Shown here: positions 1 to 11,600 of the stretch, piece after piece
How positions within the stretch are numbered: position 1 is the first letter of the stretch
Layout: each line of letters opens with the position of its first letter
Assembly (NCBI GenBank): GCA_014529385.2
Contig: CM043942.1
Location: forward strand, 24,857,469-24,921,468
Length of the DNA: 64,000 nucleotides
Origin: Adiantum capillus-veneris
Taxonomy: Eukaryota; Streptophyta; Polypodiopsida; Polypodiales; Pteridaceae
Reading direction: 5' to 3'
The notes under the pieces: model-generated
What the model was told of the DNA's origin: nothing
Databases searched by the model: none
What the model saw: the letters and a program-made list of their open reading frames with translations, nothing else
Position numbers and translations under genes: made by a program

Positions 1-242
1 ATGAAGTGCAAAGGGTTAATATTATTGGTGTTGATAGGCAGGAGATTGATATTATGGCTAGCAAAAGAGCAAGAAATGAAAGAGAGATTGAGACAGAACG
101 TGAAACTAGCGCAAAGAAGGGTAAAAAGAAGGTGAACAAAGGTAGAGAGCAGGCAGAGCCAAGTAGAAGAAGACAAAGACAAAGAATTACTCAAAAGGAC
201 TTTTCGTTGGGACACAGTAATCTGGAGTATGATCTGGTATGA
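1..242 (+). pseudogene. gag C-terminal remnant, Tat copy A
   Basis: The reading frame from position 6 is rich in Lys, Arg and Glu, as expected of the basic tail between the gag zinc knuckle and the protease. It is nearly colinear with 35299-35532, where the tail follows a recognisable zinc knuckle, and that comparison is the basis for calling it gag. It stops at 240-242. The zinc knuckle itself would lie upstream of the window. No function remains. Confidence 0.7.
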
Positions 243-404
243 GATGTTCAAAACCAAAAGGCTAACATCACGTTTGGGTATCTGCTTGCACTAAACCCTA
301 AATTAAGGAGGCAGTGATCAACCAGCATCAGTACAAGGCTTCCTCGAGTAGGAGGAGATATGCATGCGTACAAAATCTAGCCTTGGGGGTGGGGAGCCCG
401 ATCG

Positions 405-690
405 ATGTGCTTCCAGTGGTGGACATTTTTCTTGAGAAGAAGAAGCATGTTCAAGCATATTGATGGTGGTGCCCAAGTCTATGTGATCACCGAATCTGCT
501 ATGAGGGAGATTGGTATTAAAGCTGTTGTCAGATCTAATGTGCGAATGAGTATGGCCAACCATGCCAAGTGTTTAGGAGTGGCACAGGATGTGAAGGTAA
601 AGGTTATGGGATTTGAATGCTTAATCGATTTTTTTGTCATGAAAGCAGGAGAAAATGCTTACCCAATTATATTGGGGAGGTCATGATTGT
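405..690 (+). pseudogene. Aspartic protease remnant, Tat copy A
   Basis: The frame carries DGGAQVYVITES, which fits the retropepsin active-site motif D[ST]GA with Gly in the Ser/Thr place, and ends in PIILGRS, the usual second conserved protease block. Spacing between them fits a retrotransposon protease of about 90 residues. It sits directly before RT. The changed active site and the frame break after 686 make activity unlikely. The start at 405 only marks the open frame; coding probably begins further upstream. Confidence 0.75.
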
Positions 691-764
691 TGGCAATTGG
701 AGCCAAGCAATATTGGGAGAAGGGAGTGTTTACTTTGTCGGATCAAGAAAGTGGAGGATAGATT

Positions 765-2045
765 GTGTTGGATCTAAAGACCAAGGAGAGCTGCTTTCAT
801 CCGTCAACCGGGGGAGATAATCCAGACTTCAACGCCAGTTACGAGTATAAAACTGAGTCAACTTATGATGAAGGGTTCACGACTGTCGAAGAGGAGGAGA
901 GCGACAAAGATTTATTGAAGCTAGATACAGATTTATCCGGAGTCACCGTAGACTCTACCATTTCAAGGAAAGGTATGCAAGCCCCTATTTGTAGTTTGAA
1001 GGCTAAAGAGGTGGAAGATATGCTAGGTACAGACTTAACCAAACAGGAAAAAGAAGGCTATATGGACCTATGTGCATCCTGTCTCGACCTATTTGCAACA
1101 GAGTATAAAGATCTGAGAGGAGCTAAAGGAGCGGAACATCGGATCCTACTTAAAGATGGATACAGGCCAAAAGCATAGAAGCTGAGGAGGTTGGGTGATA
1201 TTTTGAAGGAGTCTCTATGGCAGGAGATCAACAAGTTGCTCGAGGCAGGTATTATACATCCAGTGAAAGAGTTTGAGTGGGTTTCTCCTGGTTTCATTAC
1301 CCCAAAAAAGAATGAAAAATGGCGAGTATGTGTAGACTATAAACCTTTGAATGTTGCGACCAAGCGGAATCACTACCCTCTACCATTTCAGGATGAGATT
1401 TTATACCAGGTTTCCGCACATGAACGCTATTCTATTATGGATGGTTTTTTAGGATATTTTCAGATTGGTATTGCGTTGGAAGACCAGTTAAAGACTACCT
1501 TCATTCCTCCATGAGGGTGCTTTGCCTACCGCAAGATGCCCTTTGGATTGGTGAATGTATATGCTACATTTCAAGATTGGATGAACAAGGTATTCGGGCC
1601 ATACATGGGTAAGTTCATCAGAATTTTTATGGATGATATTGGTTGTTATAGTTCGAGGGTAGAACATTTGTCCAAGTTGAGGCTGTGTTTTCAAAGGCTA
1701 GATGAAGAAGCAGGGCAATTGAATCCAAAGAAGTGCAAGTTGGCACAACCAAGGGCTCAGCTGTTGGGTCACGTGGTATCACAGAATGGAATAGAAGCAG
1801 ATCCAGAGAAGGTGAAGGCATTAGTTCTTATGGAGCCTCCCACTAGTGCGGTAGGGTTGGCATCGTTCATGCATAAGTTAAAGTATTTGTCCCGGTTCTT
1901 TTGGATGTTGTCTCAATATGTTTACCCTCTTCAGAAAAAGGCTCAACAGGTGCATGGATTTCAATGGGATGAGGAAGCTCAAGAGGCCTTTGACAAAGTG
2001 AAAGGTATTCTATGTCAGCTACCTGCAATGTGCCCTCCTAACTAA
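765..2045 (+). pseudogene. Reverse transcriptase remnant, Tat copy A
   Basis: Consecutive frames 765-1178, 1191-1514 and 1536-2045 give an acidic linker and then the RT palm: EAGIIHPVKEFEWVSPGF, WRVCVDYKPLN, the SIMDGFLGYFQI block, MPFGLVNVYATFQ, and the catalytic box FMDDI in place of Y/F-x-DD. The two catalytic Asp are present. An in-frame TGA at 1512-1514 replaces the Trp expected before GxFAYRKMPFG, and a stop precedes the block at 1191. The thumb and connection continue to 2045. It is a clear Ty3/gypsy RT but not functional. Confidence 0.9.
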
Positions 2046-2319
2046 GAGGATGATTTCTATATTGCTATGACGGTGGGAATGGTGGCTATTGGAGCAGTAT
2101 TTTTTACAAAAAGTGGGGAGAAGTTATAAGCCTATTTACTTCAAAACCAGGGTCATTACTCCAGGGAAATACTTATACGGAAGCGAACCAATGGGTGGTG
2201 GCTTTAGTCTTTGCCTGTAGGAAGTTCAAAGTGTATTTGATTGTTTGTAAGTTTTATGTGTTAACAACTAACAATCTTTTTCCTGAAGTGGTGCTACATT
2301 TGAAGCAGGGAAACAAATC
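2046..2319 (+). pseudogene. RNase H remnant, Tat copy A
   Basis: Between the RT connection and the second RNase H lies a stretch whose broken frames still show fragments of the ordinary Ty3/gypsy RNase H, such as IAMTVGMVAIGAVFF. Several stops and at least one frameshift break it. It is called from position and these fragments; catalytic residues cannot be followed with confidence. Confidence 0.5.
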
Positions 2320-2808
2320 ATGAAATGGGTGATAGAATTTCAAGAGTTTGAGTTTGAGTTCAAAGTAGATCACACGAGTCGGTATCATTTGGAAGATATC
2401 CTAGTCAACAAGGAGGTCGAATTACCAATTTATCCAAGAGTAGTGCGAGAGGAGGATAAGGAGGAATCTGACTTGGAATGGGCCTTCACTATGTGGTTTG
2501 ATGGCGCTTACAGAAGAGTAACACAAAAATCAGGTGGAGGTGTGGTCATTCAAGATCCGCACGAAACGGTCATTTTTTCCAAAGCTTACGACTTGGAAGA
2601 GGTGCATGCCAGCAATGACGTGGAGTATCTTACTCTACATCTAGGACTAAAGCAATGTATAGAGTTTGGCATATCAAGGTTAGTAGTAAAAGGTGATTCT
2701 CTATTGGTTATCAAACAACTTTGGGGACAATGGCAGGTTAAGAGGGATTCTCTCAAGAATTGGTTTTTCTCTATAAAGAAGTTGTTGAAGATTTTTGAGG
2801 AAGTGTAG
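2320..2808 (+). pseudogene. Second (plant/archaeal-type) RNase H, Tat copy A
   Basis: This open frame of 162 codons begins with the end of the first RNase H (the FEFKVDHTSRYHLEDIL block) and continues into a second RNase H fold: WFDGAYRR, GGGVVIQDP, VEYLTLHLGLKQCIEFGI, VVKGDSLLVIKQLWGQW. Asp, Glu and Asp at the expected catalytic places are visible. A duplicated RNase H of this kind between RT/RNase H and integrase is known from Tat-lineage elements such as Ogre. This is one of the best preserved parts of copy A, with an open frame of normal domain length. Confidence 0.85.
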
Positions 2809-4200
2809 TTCAAACATGTGAGAAGGGAACAGAACCAAGAAGAAGATCCGTTGGCTAGCAGTCGTGTTCAGACTCATGTGTTGAGTTTGTACGTGGCACC
2901 AGCTACTTATGCAGGTAGAGAGACTTTGAAGGACATAGATGATTTCTTGAGTACAGGTCAATGTTTTGAAGCGCTTTCCAAGCTACAAAAGAGGAGAATT
3001 GTTCAAAGAGCTCAAAAGTTCACTCTGATAGGAGAAGATCTTATGATGCACGGTAGAGATGGGGTGCTACATCGAATCCTTTACAAGGAGGAGATCGGTA
3101 TGGTATTGGAGCAGTGCCATGAAGAAAGCGGTCATCAGGGTAAGGATCAAGTCTTGTTTCATATCTTAAGAAGTGGGTTTTGGTGGCCTTCTGTTGTGCG
3201 AGATGTGCATTATTGGTGCAAAGCCTGTCATCAGTGCCAAGTAATAGGTGAAACTGGTAGTCGAGAATCAAGAGGCTATCATAGCACATGATGCTTTTTA
3301 GAAGTAGGGTTTGGATGCAATTGGTCTATTGCCCAAGTCAGCAAGCGCTAAGAAGTATGTTGTGGTGGCCATAGACTACCTTACCAGGTGTGCCAAGGCT
3401 AAAGCGGTCAAAGAGGTAAATGCACATAATGTTGCTCAGTTTGTTTTTTATTCCATATGCTATTGTTTTGGAGTACCTTAGGTGCTTATATCGGATCGAG
3501 GAAAAGGGTTCAGAAGTAAGTTGGTACGTGCCCTAGTGGAAAGGTAACTTGGGGATTCAACATTGATTTTCATCTCCATACCATCCACAATGCAATGTTT
3601 TGGTGGAAAGTGCCAATGGACAGATAGTCAAGTTGCTTACTAAGTACATCTACTAGCAAGTTGAAGGGTGGGAATCTAACCTTGACAAATGTTTGTGGGC
3701 TTACAGGACTTCATATAAGGTGGCTACCAACTTTACTCCTTATGAGTTGGTATATGGCAAGGAAGCAGTATTACCTGTACATGTGCAGTTAGGGGCTCTC
3801 AAAGGTTTGTGGCGAATCGATAAAACTCATCAAGATGTTTTGAAGGATAGGATTACAAGTCTTGAAAATTTGAAGATGGATCATGAGGCAGCGGCATATT
3901 TTTATGTGAAGCAGTGAGAGAAAAGAGTAGCAAAGTTCAACCAACATTTGCCAGAAAAGCTGATTGAGAAGGGCGATCTAGTGATGAAGTACGAGAGCTA
4001 TCTTGACTTCACCTTTTAGAAGAAGTTCAAAAAAAAATGGACAAGGCCTTACAAGGTCCATCAAGCTTTTCCCAATGGTACTTATGCATTAATGAGTATG
4101 GATGGTCGTTTTCTCAAGAACAGGGTTAATGGTGTGCATCTCAAGCTCTATTTTGAAATAGAGTTGATGCCAGCAATGCATCAGGTTCTAATGGAGGGGG
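2809..4200 (+). pseudogene. Integrase remnant, Tat copy A
   Basis: Frame 2818-3291 contains the H2C2 zinc-binding module (EESGHQGKDQVLFHILRSGFWWP and WCKACHQCQ). From 3300 to 3690 the catalytic core survives only in fragments (YVVVAIDYLTRCAKAKAV, VLISDRGKGF), broken by stops and shifts. Frame 3693-3917 gives TPYELVYGKEAVLPV from the end of the core. Near 4040 a GPF/Y-like block (WTRPYKV) marks the C-terminal domain. The order is normal for Ty3/gypsy. It is non-functional. Confidence 0.85.
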
Positions 4201-4350
4201 TTGGGCAACCAACCTAAGTCGTATTCTCATATGCTAAAAAAATAAAACTATGTACTTACAGTCAAGTTGTTTTGGGTTTTCTTATAGTGTGCTCAGTGTT
4301 TGCAGTTTGTAGGGAAATAAAGCTCTTATGTGGTTGAGCATAAATTCTCA
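4201..4350 (+). other. 3' untranslated stretch of Tat copy A
   Basis: This non-coding sequence lies between the integrase end and the polypurine tract. No feature was recognised in it. Confidence 0.4.
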
Positions 4351-4351
4351 A

Positions 4352-4366
4352 CTAGGGGGTGGGAAA
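4352..4366 (+). other. Polypurine tract, Tat copy A
   Basis: The run CTAGGGGGTGGGAAA lies directly before a TG dinucleotide and downstream of the integrase end, as expected of the plus-strand priming site next to the 3' LTR. Confidence 0.65.
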
Positions 4367-5475
4367 TGATAGTACAAACAAAGTGTGTCGACCCTAGAAA
4401 GTGGCATGGATACATATGTGCATGTTAGCAGAAGCATGGCAAAAGGTTGGAGCAGCTAGGAAGATCATGGGCTGACAAGTAGCAGCGGAGGTGTATGATT
4501 GATGTGGGTTATAGGCCAAGGAGGGCTCCATAAAGGGATAATTTGAGTAGTGGGTGAAGGAGATGCGAGATGCATTCTTTGGGGCCAGGAATGAAGAGCT
4601 TGAAGTGTTGAAGGAGTAGGTCCAAACGGATCATCAAACCGAGCTACGAAGCCCAAGATATTAAAGGTTAAGGGTTCAATGGTTGCAGATTCTTGCCAGA
4701 CAGGGCAGCTAGAGACAGGTGGTCCAAGTGGATGTTAGGATATAGGTGTGTAGTGCTCAAATTATGGAGCCTACCCGTCTTTTCAGGTTACAGATTGGAG
4801 TTACGAATTGCAAGTTAGGGCCATTTGAAGTTTTGTCAGGGGCTAGGTTGGGGCCCACCTGACCACCTTGGGAATCATGCAATCTGGTGTCTTTTGAGCC
4901 TCAATGAGATTCTAGAGCAGGGTATGCATCATACGGAGCTAGCAAGAATTGACTGCACATCAAACGAAGTCCGGAGCGGAAAGATATTGAAGCCGAAAGA
5001 TTGGATGCACTTGTTCGCGATTGGTTACAGATGCTTTGCTCGATTTTTGCGGTCTCGATTTGGGGGGCTTGAGGAGTCTTGGGTTGCAGTTAGATTTGGA
5101 GACTCTCGAGTCAACCTCATGAAGATGTGACCAGTTTTTTTGGCTTGGCAATCTGACACTGGAAGAGGACATGGGAGCCTGGTGAAGGAAGGCCAATAAA
5201 AAAAAAGGTAAACTTGAAGGGTTTTTTTTTTTTTTTAATGCATTGCCTAAGAGTCCATGGAGCATGGGCCTTCCACGTAGCACTGCATGAGCCCACATGC
5301 ACAGGGGAATGGCGGGGGGCCGGAGTATATAGCCTACACAACGGCGCCCTTTGTGGCATGCAAAGTGAGAGCTCATTGGAGCTCTATGGCGATGGTGGCT
5401 CAGCATGGGCTCTGCGTCGGTGGCGCTCCGGGCGGCTTGGGTGGTGATTTTAGCCGAGTTGGCGGCAAGCCTTGG
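4367..5475 (+). repeat. Probable LTR of the Tat element, left part
   Basis: This non-coding sequence starts with TG after the polypurine tract and has no long reading frame of recognisable type. It contains a poly-T run at 5221-5237. It stops where element G is inserted (duplication CTTGG at 5471-5475). The right part probably resumes at 33253. The far LTR edge was not located, so the call rests on position. Confidence 0.55.
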
Positions 5476-6400
5476 TGTTTGGCCGATGAAGCAACAAAGC
5501 TGCGGTTTCCAGAGAAGGAGTCACATTTTAGTGGGAAACCCTTGTAAAATTCTTTTGTAAGAGAGCATCTCTAAGCTAAGAACTTGTAAAAGAATTTATG
5601 ATTATTTTTCTAGGAGCAATTGTATTTTAGAGAGCCAATTAGAAGTTTAGGAGCTTTTGGCCGGACAAGCCATTTGTAAAGACCTAAACTATAAAGGTCA
5701 ATTTTTCTAAGTTTGAACATAATCTTTTATGATAAGCTGAAGAAGACAGCGTACGTTTGAGAGCTCCTTCTTGCTCCAACTTGTAATCTTCGCTACTGTG
5801 GCTACTGTAATCCGAATTCAAATTCGTTTATTGCATTGTGTTCCTCTTACTTTTCTCTTCTATTCAAGTGTAATCATTCAAGATTCGGCTTAAGTGTTCA
5901 ACTACGTGTTTGTGCCCTTAAATCGCTGTTTTGAGTGATTATATGCGTATTTTATGTTGTTTTGACCCTAGAAGAGGCTTCAGGGACCCTTAAACAACCC
6001 TTTAGGATCATCTGTTCGCTATTTTTGCTGACTTTGGGATGAACAATCGCGATCTTTATACCTCTCCAGAATGCTGTGACAGTGATAGGATATGCTCCTG
6101 ATAGTCCGCTGTAGCTCCCCTTCAAGTTTTGTGCGATTTCGTCGTGATTTTGACATGATTTGCATGGTAAACGGGTGTGACGATTGTAGAGCTGTGTAGA
6201 AGGACATAGGCAGATTGCTTGGCTTTAGTGCGTATGATTTGCTTGCAGAGTTAGTAGTTGCAACTCATCGAGTTCACTTCATTAGGAATGACACCCTAGT
6301 GAGTTTCCATGCCTCATCCTGGTCGCTTCCCTTGTATTTATATTTTATGTTGGTGCGTGAGAGCTATGCTATGGACGTCCGTCGCGGCGACCCGCAAACA
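5476..6400 (+). repeat. 5' LTR of element G
   Basis: This 925-bp repeat matches 28163-28770 plus 32952-33247 along its whole length. It runs from TGTTTG to CAAACA (perfect 6-bp terminal inverted repeat). A TATA box (TATAAAGG) lies at 5690-5697 and is kept in the 3' copy at 28378-28385. One copy of the palindrome-type module, in variant form, lies at 6044-6055. Confidence 0.93.
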
Positions 6401-6401
6401 T

Positions 6402-6419
6402 TGGCGCCGCTGTCGGGGA
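6402..6419 (+). other. Primer-binding site of G (tRNA-Asp type)
   Basis: TGGCGCCGCTGTCGGGGA begins two bases after the LTR end. It agrees with the site complementary to the 3' end of plant tRNA-Asp at all but two positions, as recalled from Athila and Tat elements. Confidence 0.8.
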
Positions 6420-6961
6420 ATTCACCTTAGGTGATGAGTGACCGAGTGCGCAGTTAACCTCCCTAAAATAAGATCAATCCACAAATCCATTTTACACCTC
6501 AGTTAAGCTGCTAGACAGGGGTTTAGAGCTTAGTGGAGTCTAGAGTCAGTGGACCGGCTAGATCCTCTCTTCGGAGATTTAGGGAGCTGTGAGTGAGAGT
6601 GTTCAAAGCATTTTTGCTCTTCAATTTCTCTAATTCGATTGAGTACTGAAATCTCACCCGAAATCCGTCTTGTTTGTTTTGTTTGATTCATTTATTTATG
6701 TTCTTTCATTTTTGTACTTGGGAGTAGGATAAGTAAATCACATTCCAGTCAGATTTGGGGCAAAAGTTAGAGTCGAGAAGCCAGAAAACCATAACTTTGG
6801 CAAAAAAAAAGGCCATAAGACTCTGAAATTTAGAAAATCTGACCAAACAGGGTTGATATTGATTCAAATCACAAAGTGGTAGCACAAAACACTGGGAAAC
6901 ACTTGTCAGAGGGAGCAGACAAAATTTCATCAGATTTGGCCCAGGTACTATGATCCCGATC
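6420..6961 (+). other. Leader of element G, first part
   Basis: This is non-coding sequence between the PBS and the copia-1 insertion. Its last bases (6951-6961) are the first part of a palindrome-type module that copia-1 splits. No convincing reading frame was seen. Confidence 0.6.
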
Positions 6962-7176
6962 TGTTGGGATTAAAGCCCAAGTGGCCTCTTATGCGGATAT
7001 GGCCGGCCGCCCGCCTAACTCACTTACCTCTAACTCTTTGTATATACTAACTTATACTTTGTGAATACTAAGGTATTGGGAGATAACCCTTCTAACAGTT
7101 CTCGGCGTACTGTACTGTGTAAGCTCACTGTGTGTGTGTGTGAGAGAGTCGACCCACGCTCCGCTCCGCGACTTCA
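6962..7176 (+). repeat. 5' LTR of copia-1
   Basis: This 215-bp LTR starts TGTTGGGATTAAAGCCC and ends GCGACTTCA. It contains a short TG run near 7131-7141. It is nearly identical to 11601-11815. Confidence 0.93.
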
Positions 7177-7178
7177 AT

Positions 7179-7190
7179 TGGTATCAGAGC
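7179..7190 (+). other. Primer-binding site of copia-1 (initiator Met tRNA)
   Basis: TGGTATCAGAGC lies two bases after the LTR end. This is the standard plant initiator-Met primer site. Confidence 0.92.
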
Positions 7191-7551
7191 CTTGGTTCAG
7201 TGCGGTTTTGCGCAATCGCGTGCGCGCACTTTTCCGGCATATTCTGGATCCGGAGTTCGAAAATTCACACTCGGCGTTCCGGGAGTGTTTCCAGTAGGTG
7301 ACCTGGAGTTTTACCCCCCTTTCGAAGCCGTTTATGCCCTCAGTATTTCGTTCTGAGCACTACAGCAGAAGATAGATTTCAGCCGCAAAGAAATCCGTCT
7401 TGTGTAGATTGGCAAGCAGGAGGTGGTCGACATCAATATCGGCATCGACATACATCACTCATTAGTCTTCAGAGCATCATCGATAGACCAGAGGTCAGTT
7501 TACAGGGGAAACTCTGCCGGATTTTTCTCAGGAGTAAGCAGTTTGGCAGAT

Positions 7552-10500
7552 ATGGCATCTTCTCAAAGTGAGACTCTTTACAACATAAAGAAGCTGGATG
7601 GCACAAACTTTCCATTCTGGAACAAGCAGATTTGGCAGGTTTTGGTGCAGAAAAAACAAGTGAAGCCACTGAAGCTCAAAGGGGAGAGACCAGAAGGTAT
7701 GGTTGAAGATGAGTGGGAAGAGCTTGACGAGTTAGCTTGTTCCACAATCATGCTGACACTGGCAGAAAATGTTACTTCAACGTAGCAGAAGAGACAACAG
7801 CGTATGCCTTATGGCAAAAGCTATGTGGTATGTACGAGAAACAAAGTGCTGCTTCTCAGATTTACTGGCTCAAGAAATTGGTGGATTTGAAGATGAAGGA
7901 AGGGACAGCCATGTCAAATCATCTGAATGAATTTCACACAATTTTCAGCCAGTTAACAGCATAGGAGATAGTCTTTCCAGATTCAGTGAAGGCTATGTTT
8001 CTCTTAATCACTTTGCCAGACAGTTGGGATACTTTTCGTACAGCGTTAAGTAATTCTGTCGCGCCAGAAGGTCTTACAAGTGCCAATGTAGAAGGCAGCT
8101 TGCTCACAGAGGAAGTGAACAGGAAGAACATTGACAAAGGCAAAGGCAATAGTGCTTTGGTCGTTCGAGGGAGACAACAGTTTAAAGAGAAGAAGGGTAA
8201 GAAGGCACAAAACCGAAATAAGTCTCGTGATTCGAAGTCAAAGGATGACATAGAATGCTACCATTGTGGCAAGAAGGGTCACATGAAGCGAGACTGTACG
8301 AAGTGGAAACAAGAAAAAGGAAAAACAAAGAGTTCTGAGCAAGATGAAAAGAAGAGTTCAGTGAAGATTGAAGAGGTGAATGTCACAGGATCTGGTTTAG
8401 ACAGTGATTCTAGTATAGCAGCTGGTGACATCTTCCTTACAATCAATCTTGATTCTGTTTTCTTGACTTCAGAGGATGGACATGCTATGAGTGATTGGAT
8501 TATCGACTCAGGGGCATCTTTACATGTTTCTCCGCACAAAGAGTGGTTTACATCATATGTGGCTACTAAAGATTATGTCAGACTTGGCAATGAGCAGGTT
8601 TGTGACATACTTGGAGTGGGAGATGTGCAGTTGAAGTTTCAGAATGGCTCTTCTTTATGGCTCAAGAATGTCAGACATGTTCCAGCAATCCGAAAGAGCT
8701 TGATTAGTACAGGGAAGTTGGATGATGCGGGTTATGTGACAGTTTTTGGGAACAGCGCTTGGAAGATCTCCAAAGGTTCGATGACTGTAGCACATGGCAG
8801 CAAGTCAGGAACTCTGTACACTTTACATGTTTCAGAGGTTAAAAACCATGTAATTAATGTGATTGAGCAGCCAAGTGTGTCACTGTGGCATCGTAGGTTG
8901 GGACATATGTCAAAAGGAGGAATGGAAATACTTTCTCATTATGGTTATTTGCCTGGCTTTTCATTTCAAGATTTCGAGTTTTGTGAGCATTGTGTTTATG
9001 GTAAGCAAACACAGGAACCGCACAGATCAAAGAGGAATCGTAGGGACGAACGGTTAGCTCTTGTACACAGTGATCTATGCGGACCAATGCCTAGTTTGTC
9101 ACTAGGGGGAGCAGCGTACTTTTGTACACTCATAGATGACTATTCTCGCAAAGTATGGGTTTACTTCTTGAAGCACAAGGATGAGGTGCTCAAGGTCTTT
9201 AAGACATTCTTGCGGCTGGTGGAGAATCAGAGTGGTCAGAAGTTGAAGTGCTTGAGAACTGACAATGGTGGAGAGTACGTTTCCAAAGCTTTTCAAGACT
9301 TTTGTGAAACAAAAGGGATTAAGCGGAAACTTACTGCACCATATAATCCTTCACAGAATGGGGTTGCAGAACGTATGAATAGGACCATACAAGAGAAGGT
9401 CAGAAGCATGTTGTCAAATGCTGAGTTGCCTGATGGATTTTGGGCGGAAGCAGTGGCTACAGCAGTCCATTTGATCAACAGGTCTCCTAGTAGGGTTCTT
9501 GATAAGAGTGCAGTGGCCGAGATGCTATGGATAGGCAAGGCACCTTCGTATAAGCATCTCAGAGTCTTTGGTTGTGAAGCTTATAGCCATATTCCTAAGG
9601 AATTCAGAAATAAGTTAGAACCAAAGAGCAAGAAGTGTATATTTCTTGGCTACGGAGAATCGGGCGAGATGGGTTACCGGCTTTGGGATCCTGAGTCCAG
9701 AAATCTTATTCGTAGAAATGATGTGCATTTCAATGAAGCCAAGTTTCACGCTAAGCCAGAGAAGACAGAGGAGATCAGAAGATTTGTCTTCAAGGAAGAT
9801 GGACCTAGTGCTAGCACATCAAGACAGCATGGTCAGGCTCAGGAACAGCCTATAGTGGCTAGAGAGGCAGAATCAGTTGTGGTGAGACGTTCTGAGCGTG
9901 TCTCCAAACCACCTGATCGTTATGTGCCATCTCTAAATTATGTCATGCTCACAGATTGCGGAGAACCATCTTGTTACAAGGAAGCATTACAAGTGGTTGA
10001 CTCGAAAAAATGGCAGTTGGCCATGCAGTCAGAGATGACAGCTATGCATAAAAACCAGACATGGAAGTTGGTTAAATTACCACAGGGCAAAAAGGCTCTA
10101 CCTTGTAAATGGGTTTACAGGTATAAGATCACCGCTCATGATAGTCAGCCAAAGTACAAAGTAAGGCTTGTTGCCAAGGGCTTTAAGCAAGAACAAGGCA
10201 TTGACTTTGATGAAGTCTTCTCTCCAGTGGTCAAGATGACTACATTGAGATGCTTTCTTGCATTGGTTGCTATATTGGATTTGGTGTTGCACCAAATGGA
10301 TGTCAAGACAGCGTTCTTGCATGGTGATTTAGATGTGGAAATTTACATGCAGCAGCCAGAAGGGTTTGTTGAGAAAGGCATGGAACATTTGGTATGCCAG
10401 TTGTTAAAGAGTCTTTATGGCTTAAAACAATCACCGAGGGCATGGTACCATAAGTTCCACCAGTTTATGCTTTCTCAAGGCTACAAACGTAGTGAGTTCG

Positions 10501-11516
10501 ATCACTGTCTATATACAAAGAAGGCTAAGGATGGCAGTTGGCTGATCCTTATTTTGTATGTGGATGACATGTTGATTGCTGGCAAACACTTGGAAGAAAT
10601 TTCAGCTTTGAAGTCAAAGATGGCAAAATCGTTTGACATGAAAGACATGGGTGAGGCAAGTCATATACTTGGTATGCGCATTGAGAGAGACAAATCAAAG
10701 AAGTTGATTTGGTTATCTCAAACAGAGTATATTGACAAGGTTTTGCAACGTTTCAATATGGAGAAGGGAAAGGCATTGAGTGTTCCATTGCCACCATATG
10801 TGAAACTTAGCAAACAAGATTGTCTTGTGTCTGAGGAAGAAAAGGCTGAAATGGATAAGATTCCATATGCGTCTGCTGTGGGTAGTTTGATGTATGCAAT
10901 GATTGCTACACGTCCGGATATTGCATTTGCAGTGGGAGTGGTTAGCAGATATATGTCAAATCCCGGCAAGAAACATTGGGAGGCAGTGAAAGGTATCATG
11001 AGATACTTAAAACATACAAAGAGTATGCGCATATGCTATGGTAGTCAGGATTTGAGTGTCAGAGGATACACTGACTCAGATTATGCAGGAGACTTGGATA
11101 AGAGGAGATCTACATCAGGCTATGTCTTTACATTGGCTGGAGGTGCCATATCATGGCGATCTCGATTACAAGATTGTGTTACGCAGTCTACTACAGAAGC
11201 TGAGTATGTTGCAGCAAATGAGGCATGCAAAGAAGCTATTTGGCTTGGTAGATTGGTTGCAGACTTGGGAATCAAAGTAGATATGCCAGAGTTATATTGT
11301 GATAGTCAAAGTGCTATACAATTGGCAAAGAATCCAGTGTTCCATTCGAAGACTAAGCATATTGATGTCAAATATCATTTCATTAGGGAAGTACTTGAAG
11401 ACAAGCAGATACAACTGCTGAAGATCCACACCAAGGACAATCCTGCTGATCTACTCACAAAGGGACTTCCAGGAGAGGGCTTTGTGCATTGTCGTGAGTT
11501 ATTGGGCATTGGATAG
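7552..11516 (+). pseudogene. gag-pol: Copia-1 gag-pol polyprotein (two lesions)
   Basis: Gag starts MASSQSETLYNIKKLDG. A one-base deletion near 7770 shifts the frame, and an in-frame TAG lies at 7962-7964, probably from a Gln codon. From 7965 to the TAG at 11514-11516 the frame is fully open. In order it shows a zinc knuckle C-x2-C-x4-H-x4-C (8256-8297), protease DSGASLH (Asp codon 8505-8507), the integrase H2C2 module (HRRLGHM to CEHCVYGK), the catalytic core (VHSDLCGP, TDNGGEY, GVAERMNRT), RT with YVDDM (10557-10571) and RNase H (DSDYAG, TEAEYVA). All key catalytic residues are present. The ATG at 7552 was chosen because the gag motif follows at once. Two point repairs separate it from an intact gene. 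Confidence 0.93.
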
Positions 11517-11566
11517 ATGGCAGCCATGTAAATCTTTGTACATTTATGTTCATAGATTTACAGTTA

Positions 11567-11592
11567 CTTAAAGTGCCACATTGGACTTTAAG
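11567..11592 (+). other. Hairpin next to copia-1 polypurine tract
   Basis: CTTAAAGT (11567-11574) and ACTTTAAG (11585-11592) can pair with a 10-base loop and run straight into the polypurine tract. Comparable hairpins lie at the same place in all the other copia elements here. Confidence 0.6.
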
Positions 11593-11600
11593 TGGGAGGT
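11591..11600 (+). other. Polypurine tract of copia-1
   Basis: AGTGGGAGGT lies directly before the 3' LTR, the usual plus-strand primer position. Confidence 0.85.

Larger units (their letters stand above)
1..5475 (+). mobile_element. Tat-type Ty3/gypsy element, copy A (3' part, decayed)
   Basis: This is the 3' portion of a plus-strand LTR retrotransposon that enters the window inside gag. The order gag tail, protease, RT, RNase H, a second plant-type RNase H, integrase, polypurine tract and start of a 3' LTR can be followed. The extra RNase H after RT/RNase H is the known hallmark of the Tat lineage. Many stops and frameshifts show it is dead. The first ~245 bp match 35293-35545 closely, so copy B downstream is the same family. 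The LTR is interrupted at 5475 by giant element G. Confidence 0.85.

Noticed and set aside
7061-7297. Open frame over the copia-1 LTR and PBS
   Set aside because: It lies across the LTR, the PBS and the leader and matches no protein.
8863-9296. Frames on both strands inside the copia-1 integrase
   Set aside because: These are shadows of the real plus-strand gag-pol frame.
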